Below, piece by piece: positions 31,029-40,214 of a stretch of DNA of 53,026 nucleotides. The DNA is from an uncultured Pelagibacteraceae bacterium (GTDB lineage Bacteria > Pseudomonadota > Alphaproteobacteria > Pelagibacterales > Pelagibacteraceae): the NCBI GenBank assembly GCA_902558205.1, contig CACECY010000004.1, forward strand, positions 1-53,026, written 5' to 3'. Under the pieces are notes generated by a model that was not told where the DNA came from, made no database searches, and worked only from the letters and a program-made list of their open reading frames with translations. Position numbers and translations under genes: made by a program. How positions within the stretch are numbered: position 1 is the stretch's first letter; every line of letters starts with the position of its first letter.

Positions 31029-31579
31029 TTTGAAGCTGGCAATTTAAAAAAATTTTTTTCTAAAGTTTGATTTATTTCTAATGAATAAATATAAGTAATA
31101 CTTAAATTTTGATATATATCTAATGTTTGCCATCCAATAAGATTATAATTATTAGTATCAAAAAAAATATTTATTTCGTTACCTTCTATTATAATTTTGA
31201 AATTAATAAATTTATTATCAATCATTCTTCCCTCAAGATTTTGTATCTTATTTATTAAAAAATTTTTATCTAGGATGTAGTTCAAAGGTGTTGTTTTAAT
31301 TGAATACCTATAATAACTCCCACTTTTAGTCTTAATAACAAGAGATTTGCCATTAGAAACTAAAATTTTATCATTTAAATTTTTATAATTACAAAAAATT
31401 TTTTTAGGGTATTCAATGATACAATTTCCATTTTCAATTTTACCATTAATGTTTTGTTCAAACACAAAACTTAAATTGTTAACATTTTCTAATTTTTTTA
31501 TTATATTATTTTTAATTGACCCATGAGCTAAATTATTAAGATTGATCAATAAAAAGATTATTAAAATTTTTTTCATCAA
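31025..31579 (-). CDS. lolA: outer-membrane lipoprotein carrier LolA-like
   Basis: Signal peptide, LolA-like pattern, directly downstream of ftsK as in other alphaproteobacteria. Confidence 0.8.
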   Translation of the reverse strand: MMKKILIIFLLINLNNLAHGSIKNNIIKKLENVNNLSFVFEQNINGKIENGNCIIEYPKKIFCNYKNLNDKILVSNGKSLVIKTKSGSYYRYSIKTTPLNYILDKNFLINKIQNLEGRMIDNKFINFKIIIEGNEINIFFDTNNYNLIGWQTLDIYQNLSITYIYSLEINQTLEKNFFKLPASN

Positions 31580-33666
31580 AGAACATCTCTTTTGCCAACG
31601 TGATTTGCTTTGCTTACAATTCCATCCTCCTCCATCATGTCAATAATTCTTGCTGCTCTGTTATAGCCTATTTGCAGTTTCCTCTGTAAGAATGAGGTTG
31701 AAGCTTTACCCTCAGATCTTATAATTTCTAGAGCTGTTTGATAAAGTTCATCTTTTTCATTGCTATTTTTTGAGCCATCAACAATTTCTTTTTCGTCTGC
31801 AAAGTTTAAAATTTCATCAACATAATCTGGTTCTGCTTGTGATCTTAAAAAGTTATTAATTTTTTCTATTTCATCATCTGAGACAAAAGGTGCATGAATT
31901 CTTAGAATTCTATTTGCAGAAGACATAAAAAGCATGTCACCTTTACCAAGAAGCTGTTCTGCACCTTGTTCTCCTAAAATTGTTCTACTGTCTATTTTTG
32001 ATGTTACCTGAAATGATATTCTGGTTGGAAAATTTGCTTTAATAGTACCAGTTATCACATCCACACTTGGTCTTTGAGTTGCCATAATAATATGAATTCC
32101 AGCAGCTCTTGCCATTTGAGATAATTTCTGAATATAATTTTCAATTTCTTTGCCAGCTACCAACATCAGATCCGACATTTCGTCAACTACAACAACAATA
32201 TATGGCATCGGTAATTTATGTTTTGCATTGTATCCATCGATATTTCTAACCCCTTCTTTCGTCATCAGTCGATATCTACTTTCCATCTCTTTAACTACCC
32301 AGCCAAGAACAGAGGCGGCTTTTTTTGCCTCTGTGATTACAGGACATAAAAGATGAGGAATACCCTCATAAGTAGATAACTCTAACATTTTAGGATCAAT
32401 CAAAATGAACTTACATCTTTCCGGAGTATGTCTGTAAAGAATAGAAAGAATTATTGTATTGATACAAACAGATTTACCAGAACCAGTTGTCCCTGCTATC
32501 AGTAAATGAGGCATTGAAGCTAGATCACTTACGATTGGTATCCCAGAAATATTTTTTCCAAGTGCAATAGGTAGTTTGATCTCTTTCCTCTTAAAATCAG
32601 TTTTATTCAGTATTTCACTTAGATAAACATTTTCTCTTGATGAATTAGGCAATTCTATACCAACTGTATTGCTTCCAGGTATAGTCGCAATTCTTGCTGA
32701 CTCAGAGCTAGTGTTTCTCGCTATGTCATCAGATAAATTAATTATTTTTGAAACCTTGACACCTGCAGCTGGTTCGAATTCATTTAAGGTAACAACAGGC
32801 CCATGACTTACTTTCTTAATTTTACCATTAACGCCAAAGTCTAATAATATTTTTTCGAGAAACGTAGGATCGCTAGTTATTTCTTTATTTGAGTTTTCTC
32901 TTTCTTTTTTCGTTGGTATTTTTAATAAATCTAAATTAGGAAGTTTAAATTTGATCTTTCCAGTTTCTTTAAGTTTCTCTGCCTTGATAAATGGGAGGTC
33001 TTCTTGAATTAAATTTTTAATTTCTTCCTGAGGAATATACTCACTTATAACTTCACTTTTATCTGTGTATGGTTTGTTTTTATTTTTATTAATATAATTT
33101 AATATCTTTTTTATATTGCTCCAAAAACCTTTTGGACTGAAATTAATACTAACTAAAAAAAAAATTATGATTAAAAACAGTAAAAAATAATATGAAATTA
33201 CTGTTTGTATACTCAATATATTACCAAAGAAAGCTTGGTTTAAATATTGTCCAACAAATCCACCATTACCATTAATATATAGCTCATAAGTATTCTTGTA
33301 GAAAAAATTAAAAAAAAGAGATCCAAAAATACAATAAAAAATGGAGTAAAACGTATTTTCGATAATCAGAAATAGGTTTTTGGTTTTAAAGATATTTATT
33401 CCAGTAATAAGAAAAGTTATTGATGCAAGATAAGAGACAACACCAATTGATTGGAAAAATAAATCAGAAATATAACTGCCCTGATATCCTAAAATATTTT
33501 GAATTTCTGTATTTTCTGGAAATATAAAATTAGGATCACTTGGAGAATAGGTTATTAGAGCCAGGAGTAGCAAGATACCAATTACTGATATAGTGACACC
33601 TATTATTTCAATTAATCTATTAATTATAAATTGAAATGTATTGCTAGCTATTTTTTTAATATTCAT
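31576..33666 (-). CDS. ftsK: DNA translocase FtsK
   Basis: N-terminal TM helices, PHLLIAGTTGSGKSVCINTIILS, QRPSVDVITGTIKANFPTRISF, C-terminal gamma domain. Confidence 0.97.
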   Translation of the reverse strand: MNIKKIASNTFQFIINRLIEIIGVTISVIGILLLLALITYSPSDPNFIFPENTEIQNILGYQGSYISDLFFQSIGVVSYLASITFLITGINIFKTKNLFLIIENTFYSIFYCIFGSLFFNFFYKNTYELYINGNGGFVGQYLNQAFFGNILSIQTVISYYFLLFLIIIFFLVSINFSPKGFWSNIKKILNYINKNKNKPYTDKSEVISEYIPQEEIKNLIQEDLPFIKAEKLKETGKIKFKLPNLDLLKIPTKKERENSNKEITSDPTFLEKILLDFGVNGKIKKVSHGPVVTLNEFEPAAGVKVSKIINLSDDIARNTSSESARIATIPGSNTVGIELPNSSRENVYLSEILNKTDFKRKEIKLPIALGKNISGIPIVSDLASMPHLLIAGTTGSGKSVCINTIILSILYRHTPERCKFILIDPKMLELSTYEGIPHLLCPVITEAKKAASVLGWVVKEMESRYRLMTKEGVRNIDGYNAKHKLPMPYIVVVVDEMSDLMLVAGKEIENYIQKLSQMARAAGIHIIMATQRPSVDVITGTIKANFPTRISFQVTSKIDSRTILGEQGAEQLLGKGDMLFMSSANRILRIHAPFVSDDEIEKINNFLRSQAEPDYVDEILNFADEKEIVDGSKNSNEKDELYQTALEIIRSEGKASTSFLQRKLQIGYNRAARIIDMMEEDGIVSKANHVGKRDVL

Positions 33667-33727
33667 TTTGATGAATCAAATTTATCACTTTGTATCATCT
33701 AATTTTTGTTGTTAAAATTAATTTGTT

Positions 33728-34798
33728 ATGAAAGTTTGTATAATTGGTGGCGGTTTGGCTAGTCTTACACTAGCCAGTGTTTTAATTAAAAAAGATATAT
33801 TTGTAGATATTTTAAACGAGAAAAAAACCATTCCATATGACCAATCAAGGACGCTAGGTATTTCAAAATCAAATATAGATTATTTTAATAATGAAATTAC
33901 AAATATTAAAAAGATTTCATGGGAAATTAAAAGAATAAAAATTTTTACTGAAAAAAATAATGATGAAGAGTTACTTAAATTTGATAATAAAAATGATCAA
34001 ATTTTTTCAATAATTCGAAATTATAAATTACACAAACAACTATTTGAAAATCTAAAAAAAAATAAATTAGTTAAATTCAAAAATAATATAGATATTGACA
34101 GTAACAAATACAAATTAGTAATCAATTGTGATCCTACTCATCCATATATTAAAAAATATTTTTCAAAAAAAATTGAAAAAAATTATAGTAGCTTTGCATA
34201 TACAACTATTATTTCTCACAAAAGAATTAAAAATGATACTGCATTTCAAAATTTTACCAAAAATGGTCCAATTGCTTTTTTACCACTTTCAAATACAGAA
34301 ACATCAATAGTTTATTCCTTAAGATCCAATAAAAAAAAAAGTATTTTGGAAATGAATGATTTAGTTAAAAAATATAATCCAATATATTCTATTAAAACAT
34401 TTAATGATTGGAAAAATTTTAATTTAAAATCTTCCAGTTTAAGAAATTATTATAAAGATAATATTTTAGCTTTTGGAGATTTACTTCATAAATTACACCC
34501 ACTAGCTGGCCAGGGATTTAATATGTCATTACGTGATATTAAATTACTATCAGATTTAATTGATGAAAAAATTAACTTAGGTTTAGATTTAGATTCCTCT
34601 ATATTTATAGAATTTCAGAAAAAAACACAGAGTAAAAATTTTATTTTTCTATCAGGTATTGATTGGATTTATGAATTATTTAATTTGGAAAGCAAAATTA
34701 ATTTAAGCTTATTAAATAATTCGATAAATTTTATTGGCAACAACAAAATTGTAAATAAATTTCTTAAAAGTTTCGCCGATAGTGGCATCAAATATTAG
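33728..34798 (+). CDS. UbiH/UbiF-type FAD-dependent hydroxylase
   Basis: VCIIGGGLASLTLASVL FAD motif, LAFGDLLHKLHPLAGQGFNMSLRDIKLL. Confidence 0.9.
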   Translation: MKVCIIGGGLASLTLASVLIKKDIFVDILNEKKTIPYDQSRTLGISKSNIDYFNNEITNIKKISWEIKRIKIFTEKNNDEELLKFDNKNDQIFSIIRNYKLHKQLFENLKKNKLVKFKNNIDIDSNKYKLVINCDPTHPYIKKYFSKKIEKNYSSFAYTTIISHKRIKNDTAFQNFTKNGPIAFLPLSNTETSIVYSLRSNKKKSILEMNDLVKKYNPIYSIKTFNDWKNFNLKSSSLRNYYKDNILAFGDLLHKLHPLAGQGFNMSLRDIKLLSDLIDEKINLGLDLDSSIFIEFQKKTQSKNFIFLSGIDWIYELFNLESKINLSLLNNSINFIGNNKIVNKFLKSFADSGIKY

Positions 34799-34801
34799 TT
34801 A

Positions 34802-35449
34802 TTACTGTAGGGTAGTATTATTATATTGATCAAAAGTATATGTAGATAATATTTCTGCAATTTTATTTTTTCTTAAATCTAAATTAGTTGCTTCTAACAA
34901 TACTTGTTTTTCTTCTAAACTAAAAGGTGACGCCATAGCTAATGCATTAATTGTTTCATCTAGACTTTGTTTTTCTAAAGCTTTCCAATTTATTATAAAG
35001 CCCCTTTTTTCAAATAATTGTTTCAAATCTTTAAAAATTAACTCAAGATCTGAAAATTTTAAGTTCTCTTTTTTAGAGCTTAGATCATTTAAATAGTCAT
35101 CAAAAACTATTTCACAAGTTCTGTAAAGTTTATTAGTTTCTTTTTCTTTTATAATTTTAAACCTGATAATTCCTTTTAATTCAATTAAATATCTCCCATC
35201 TTCAGTTTCTTTAAAACTAGTAATTTTTCCTAAGCAGCCAATTTTGTGTAATGATGGAATTGATGATTTTTCATCACTAATAGATTTTGGTTGAATCATG
35301 CCAATAAGTTTGTTGGTTTTCATGCTATCATTAATCATTTCAATATAACGTGGTTCGAAGATGTTTAAAGGTACAGAAGTTTTTGGAAATATAATAAAGT
35401 TACTTAAAGGGAATATTGGGATTGTGTTTGGTAGCTCTTCTTTTTTCAT
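34802..35449 (-). CDS. Lon N-terminal (substrate-binding) domain protein
   Basis: IPIFPLSNFIIFPKTSVPLNIFEPRYIEMINDSM. Confidence 0.9.
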   Translation of the reverse strand: MKKEELPNTIPIFPLSNFIIFPKTSVPLNIFEPRYIEMINDSMKTNKLIGMIQPKSISDEKSSIPSLHKIGCLGKITSFKETEDGRYLIELKGIIRFKIIKEKETNKLYRTCEIVFDDYLNDLSSKKENLKFSDLELIFKDLKQLFEKRGFIINWKALEKQSLDETINALAMASPFSLEEKQVLLEATNLDLRKNKIAEILSTYTFDQYNNTTLQ

Positions 35450-35516
35450 AAAAAAAAATATATCATAATTAATATTACTTGAATAAAAAAAATTACCTCA
35501 CTATACTGTTTTAGAT

Positions 35517-35591
35517 GCGGGCATAGCTCAGTGGTAGAGCGTCTCGTTGCCAACGAGAAGGTCGAGGGTTCGACCCCCTTTGCCCGCTCCA
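35517..35591 (+). tRNA. tRNA-Gly (GCC anticodon), CCA encoded
   Basis: Acceptor GCGGGCA/TGCCCGC, D-arm TAGCTCAGTGGTAGAGC, anticodon loop TTGCCAA on TCTCG/CGAGA stem, T-loop TTCGACC, discriminator + CCA (TCCA). Confidence 0.97.
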
Positions 35592-35597
35592 AAAAGA

Positions 35598-35942
35598 ATG
35601 TCTGATCTTACTAAAAAAAAATGTGCACCATGTGAAGGAGGAGTGATTCCTTTCGATATATCAGAAATACACAAATACCAAAAAAAGGTAGATGATTGGG
35701 ATATTATAAAAGATAGTAAAGGTATCTTTTTCTTAGAAAAAAAATTTAAATTTGATGATTTTAAAAAAAGTCAGGAATTTGTTAATGAAGTTGGAAGAAT
35801 TTCAGAAGAAGAAGGGCACCATCCAGATATTTTTTTTGGCTGGGGCTATGCTAAGATTAATATAACAACTCATGCAATAGAAGGTTTATCTGAAAATGAT
35901 TTTATTCTAGCAGCTAAAATTGATAAAATTCCTAATGTCTGA
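35598..35942 (+). CDS. phhB: 4a-hydroxytetrahydrobiopterin (pterin-4a-carbinolamine) dehydratase; start refined from 35547, which lies inside the tRNA
   Basis: MSDLTKKKCAPCEGGVIPF, EEGHHPDIFFGWGYAKINITTHAIEGLSENDFILAAKID. Confidence 0.93.
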   Translation: MSDLTKKKCAPCEGGVIPFDISEIHKYQKKVDDWDIIKDSKGIFFLEKKFKFDDFKKSQEFVNEVGRISEEEGHHPDIFFGWGYAKINITTHAIEGLSENDFILAAKIDKIPNV

Positions 35943-37467
35943 AATGTCTTGTTTTTGAAAAAATTAAAACAGTCCCTGTTTGATTTGCAAATTCTATAAC
36001 TTTTTTATCGTTAATTGATCCTGAAGGCTGAATTACAGCTTTTACACCAGATTGAACTAATTTTTCAATTCCATCAATAAATGGAAAAAAGGCATCAGAG
36101 GCAGCAACAATATCTGAGGTTGGAGTAGTAAATTTTTTCATTTTATCAATTGCTATTTGGCAGCTATCTAGTCTGCTTGGTTGACCTGAGCCAATTCCAA
36201 TAGTTGTTTTGCTTGATGCTAAAACAATTGCATTAGATTTTACATATCTACAAACATTAAGTGCAAATATTAGATCATTAAATTGAGATTTACTAGGTTT
36301 CTTTTTTGATACAACTTTAAAATCTTTTTTTGAAAAAGTTTTGTTATCTTCTGATTGAATTAATAAATTTTTATCGACCGACGTAAACTTTAAAATTTCA
36401 ATAGGATTAAAATTAGAAGCATCAATTAATCTTAGATTTTTCTTTTTCTTTAAAATTTTTAAGGCACTGCTTTCAAAATTTTTTGCAATAATTACCTCAA
36501 AAAATAATTTACTAAGTTCTATAGCTAACTTTTTACTTATTTTAAAGTTACATGAAACTATACCACCAAAAGCACTTATCGGATCACAAGTAAGAGCAGA
36601 TTTATAACACTCAACATCATTTTTTAATATTGAAACACCACAAGGATTTGCATGTTTCACTATTACTATTCCTCTATTTTTTGGTAGAGATTTTGATATA
36701 GTTAATGCAGCAAAAATATCGTTATAATTATTATAGCTTAATTGTTTTCCATGTAATTGTTTGATGTTTAAAGATTTATTTTGAGAATATAGGGCGCTCT
36801 TCTGATGAGGATTTTCACCGTATCTTAATTCTTGTATCAAATTACTAAAAATTATTTTTTTTTCCGGAAATATATTGTGAGTAATTTCGTTAAAATACCT
36901 TGAGATTAAGGCATCATAGTAGGCTGTTTCTGTAAAAGCTATTTGAGACATTTTCTGTCTGAATTCTAGAGATGTTGATCCATTAAATTTTACTAATTCA
37001 TTTTTAAGCTCCTCATACTGAGAATTTGATACAATTACAGTAACATCATTGTAGTTTTTTGCGGCTGCTCTAACCATGGTTGGTCCTCCAACGTCAATAT
37101 TTTCTATAATTTTTTTATGATTTATTGTTTTTTTTAAAGTTTCTTCAAATGGATAGAAATTAACAATTACTAAATCAATATTTTTATAATTATTTTTTTT
37201 TAAATCTAGTTGATGAGACTTATTATTTCTTTTGTTAAGAATTCCTGCATGAATTTTAGGATGCAATGTTTTTACTCTTCCACCTAAAATCTCTGCAGAC
37301 CCTGTATAATCTGAAATTTCAGTACATTTATATCCTAACTTTTTTATTTCTTTATATGTTCCACCAGAACTTATAATTTCAATCTTATATTTTTTAAGTG
37401 TGTTTAATAAAGGTTTAAGGTTTTTTTTATCTGATACAGAGACTAATGCCTTTTTAATTTTTTTCAT
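35932..37467 (-). CDS. purH: bifunctional AICAR formyltransferase / IMP cyclohydrolase
   Basis: ALVSVSDKKNLKPL, ILGGRVKTLHPKIHAGIL, RYGENPHQKSALY, VKHANPCGVS. Confidence 0.98.
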   Translation of the reverse strand: MKKIKKALVSVSDKKNLKPLLNTLKKYKIEIISSGGTYKEIKKLGYKCTEISDYTGSAEILGGRVKTLHPKIHAGILNKRNNKSHQLDLKKNNYKNIDLVIVNFYPFEETLKKTINHKKIIENIDVGGPTMVRAAAKNYNDVTVIVSNSQYEELKNELVKFNGSTSLEFRQKMSQIAFTETAYYDALISRYFNEITHNIFPEKKIIFSNLIQELRYGENPHQKSALYSQNKSLNIKQLHGKQLSYNNYNDIFAALTISKSLPKNRGIVIVKHANPCGVSILKNDVECYKSALTCDPISAFGGIVSCNFKISKKLAIELSKLFFEVIIAKNFESSALKILKKKKNLRLIDASNFNPIEILKFTSVDKNLLIQSEDNKTFSKKDFKVVSKKKPSKSQFNDLIFALNVCRYVKSNAIVLASSKTTIGIGSGQPSRLDSCQIAIDKMKKFTTPTSDIVAASDAFFPFIDGIEKLVQSGVKAVIQPSGSINDKKVIEFANQTGTVLIFSKTRHFRH

Positions 37468-39095
37468 TAAATCTTATTTAACTGCCAAGTAATATTTTCA
37501 TTTTTGTTATTCGTTATACCTGAAATAAAAATATTTTGATTTTGTGTATATGAATTTTTAATACCGAAATATAAGCCATTATCAATGTTTATATCATAGT
37601 TATCACAGGTGAACTTCCATCCCTCTTCATCAAGTTCGATAAGGATAGCTTTATTATCTTGAGTTTTCATCAATTTTATATTTGGCTCTAAATGAAATCT
37701 TATATCAAATTTCAAATTCGAATTAGATTTTTTGAATATTATTTTGTCTGTTCCACAAAATTTTGATTTTTCTGGGTAATATTCAATATCTCTTTCATGA
37801 ATTACATTATATTTTTTCATATATCCATCATGTGAAGAACTTATTTTCCAATAATTTTTTTCAAAAACTATATTTTTTTTCAATATCTTTAATCCATTTT
37901 TTAATAAGTAATCCTCTTTCTTTTTTTTAAATTTACAGGAAGAATTATCATCAATCACTAAAGTGCTATGTGTCGCAGTAGATTTTGATAGTTGTATAAG
38001 TTGATTATTTTTACCGTCATAATAACCACAATTAGTAATTAATTTTTTTCCGTTTGAAATTATTTCAAATGAAAGTGAGCCCGACTGATACTCTGAGGAA
38101 AAATTAGAATATGGAGATTGCCCCACATCCATTACGATTGATATTTTTTTGTCATTTAATATGGCATAACCACCAAATTCTTTGTTTTCATTTTTAAATC
38201 TATAACCAAATCTTTTTAAGTAATGATCAAATTCTTTGTTATCTGAGATATTATTACCATTCATCAAGATATCTGACTTAACATTCTGCCAAGTAAAGGC
38301 ATATCCTTGACCTAAATAAAATATGATCTCATTTATAAGATCTGGTGTTTCAATTTGAGCCTCTTTAAACCATTCTCTCATTAAGATTAAATATTTAAGG
38401 TGGAACACTAATTGTTTGATACTTCTTGATTTTGTAAACCCATAATTGTCAAAAATAGAATTAGATATTTTTTTTAATAAGCTTAATCCATAAGAAAGGT
38501 ATTTTTTTTCATCTTTGTAACTGAGACCAACAAGAATTATTGCAGCACAACCAATTATTTTATCATTAAATTTTTTTGAATTATCTATTTCATTTATCAG
38601 ATGATTAGTCTGCTTTTGAATCATAATATTGAATGCGTTTAAGTAATCTTTATTAGCCTCATCCATTGTTAAATTATGATTAGAGAGCCAAGCTATAATT
38701 CTTTTAGAAGTTGAGTCAAATTTCCAAGTTTCAGAATTGTATTTGAAATTTTTTCTTATCCAATCAGATATTATTTTTTGAGTATTTTTCTTTGAAGATT
38801 TTAAATCAAGAGTAAAAAACCAATAAAAATTATTTAATCTTTTGAAATGTTTATTATTAATACTTGTAGTTTCCCATAAATTTTCAGCCGAGATATCATT
38901 AACATTAATTTTTTGTGTTTGATATTTGATTAGTGATGAAAGTAGATGAGGACTTGGCCTATAAATCAATTCTTTATAAAAAATTTTCGAAATTTTTTTT
39001 TCATAAAAGTTAGAATTTAGATAAACCTTCCTCAAATTTTTATTAATATTTTCTATTAACACAACAATGAAATTTAAGAAGTTTCTTAAAATCAT
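37467..39095 (-). CDS. heparinase II/III family protein
   Basis: GQSPYSNFSSEYQSGSLSFEIISNGKKLITNCGYY, ATHSTLVIDDNSS. Confidence 0.85.
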   Translation of the reverse strand: MILRNFLNFIVVLIENINKNLRKVYLNSNFYEKKISKIFYKELIYRPSPHLLSSLIKYQTQKINVNDISAENLWETTSINNKHFKRLNNFYWFFTLDLKSSKKNTQKIISDWIRKNFKYNSETWKFDSTSKRIIAWLSNHNLTMDEANKDYLNAFNIMIQKQTNHLINEIDNSKKFNDKIIGCAAIILVGLSYKDEKKYLSYGLSLLKKISNSIFDNYGFTKSRSIKQLVFHLKYLILMREWFKEAQIETPDLINEIIFYLGQGYAFTWQNVKSDILMNGNNISDNKEFDHYLKRFGYRFKNENKEFGGYAILNDKKISIVMDVGQSPYSNFSSEYQSGSLSFEIISNGKKLITNCGYYDGKNNQLIQLSKSTATHSTLVIDDNSSCKFKKKKEDYLLKNGLKILKKNIVFEKNYWKISSSHDGYMKKYNVIHERDIEYYPEKSKFCGTDKIIFKKSNSNLKFDIRFHLEPNIKLMKTQDNKAILIELDEEGWKFTCDNYDINIDNGLYFGIKNSYTQNQNIFISGITNNKNENITWQLNKI

Positions 39096-39099
39096 TTAA

Positions 39100-39759
39100 T
39101 TATTTTGATTTGAGTAAATCTATATTTTTTTTGATATCACCGTTATTACTTTTAAATATTGTAGTACCTGAAACTAGAATATTGGCCCCCGCTTCGATAG
39201 CAATTTTTGAATTTTCAAAGTTAATTCCTCCATCGATTTCAATGTCAAAATCAATATTTTGTTTTTTTTGAATACTTTTTAATTCTTTTATTTTGTTTAA
39301 AACTTCTGGCATAAATTTTTGGCCACCAAAGCCTGGGTTAACACTCATTATTAAAACTAAATCAATTTTATTAAGATAATTTTTTATGACACTAATTTTT
39401 GTTTCCGGATTTAAAGATACACCTACTTTTTTTCCTAGATCCTTTATTTTTTGAATTGAGGCTGACAAATCATTTGTTGCTTCAGGGTGAATAGTAATAA
39501 TATCTGCTCCCGCATCAGAATAAGCTTCAATATATTTATGAACTGGTGAAATCATTAAGTGCACATCAAATTTTAACGAACAATTTTTTTTTAATGCTTT
39601 AATTACAGGAGGACCAATCGTTAAATTTGGAACAAAGTGACCATCCATTACATCAACATGAATTAAATCAGCACCTCCTTCCTCTAATCTTTTTATTTCA
39701 TTACCTAATTGACTAAAATCAGCTGATAAAATTGATGGTGAAATTTGTATTTTTTTCAT
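39100..39759 (-). CDS. rpe: ribulose-phosphate 3-epimerase
   Basis: ISPSILSADFSQLGNEIKRLEEGGADLIHVDVMDGHFVPNLTIGP. Confidence 0.98.
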   Translation of the reverse strand: MKKIQISPSILSADFSQLGNEIKRLEEGGADLIHVDVMDGHFVPNLTIGPPVIKALKKNCSLKFDVHLMISPVHKYIEAYSDAGADIITIHPEATNDLSASIQKIKDLGKKVGVSLNPETKISVIKNYLNKIDLVLIMSVNPGFGGQKFMPEVLNKIKELKSIQKKQNIDFDIEIDGGINFENSKIAIEAGANILVSGTTIFKSNNGDIKKNIDLLKSK

Positions 39760-39787
39760 TTGATACTAAATCTATTAGTATCAATTT

Positions 39788-40144
39788 TTAAAACTTTATT
39801 GAATTATAAAATTGATAAATTTGTCTTGATATCTCACTTTCAAGTGGAAAAGAAAGCATTCCCATTACTGAGTATCCTAAGATAAAAGGCATTAGATAGA
39901 ATCTAATCATAAAAAAGAACCAAGCTACATAAAGTGGTACAAGAGGTTGAATTATAAATGACGGTGTTACAGGTCTAAAAATATTTAATAAAGGATTTGT
40001 AAATTTAACAAATACTCTCATAAAAAAGAATTGAGAGTCCTCTCTTTGGAAAATATTCATTGCAACTCTTCCAACTAAAGTCCACATTATTATTCCAAGA
40101 ATATAATCAATTATATAGACTAAAGGATGAAAGTTAGCAGACAT
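39788..40144 (-). CDS. small membrane protein, possibly YggT-like
   Basis: Hydrophobic segments with VGRVAMNIFQRED..FTNPLLNIFRPVTP resembling YggT. Confidence 0.55.
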   Translation of the reverse strand: MSANFHPLVYIIDYILGIIMWTLVGRVAMNIFQREDSQFFFMRVFVKFTNPLLNIFRPVTPSFIIQPLVPLYVAWFFFMIRFYLMPFILGYSVMGMLSFPLESEISRQIYQFYNSIKF

Positions 40145-40177
40145 TAAAGAATTTATATTTGAAAATAAAAAGAAATA

Positions 40178-40203
40178 AAAGGGGCGAAATTAATCGCCCC
40201 TTT
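40178..40203 (-). terminator. intrinsic terminator downstream of the SSS symporter gene
   Basis: 10-bp perfect stem AAAGGGGCGA / TCGCCCCTTT, 6-nt loop AATTAA. Confidence 0.88.
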
Positions 40204-40214
40204 ATTAAAGATAT

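Noticed and set aside
33669-33680. TTGATGAATCAA upstream of ftsK as an FNR box
   Set aside because: Half-sites separated by 2 bp instead of 4; short dyads are common here.
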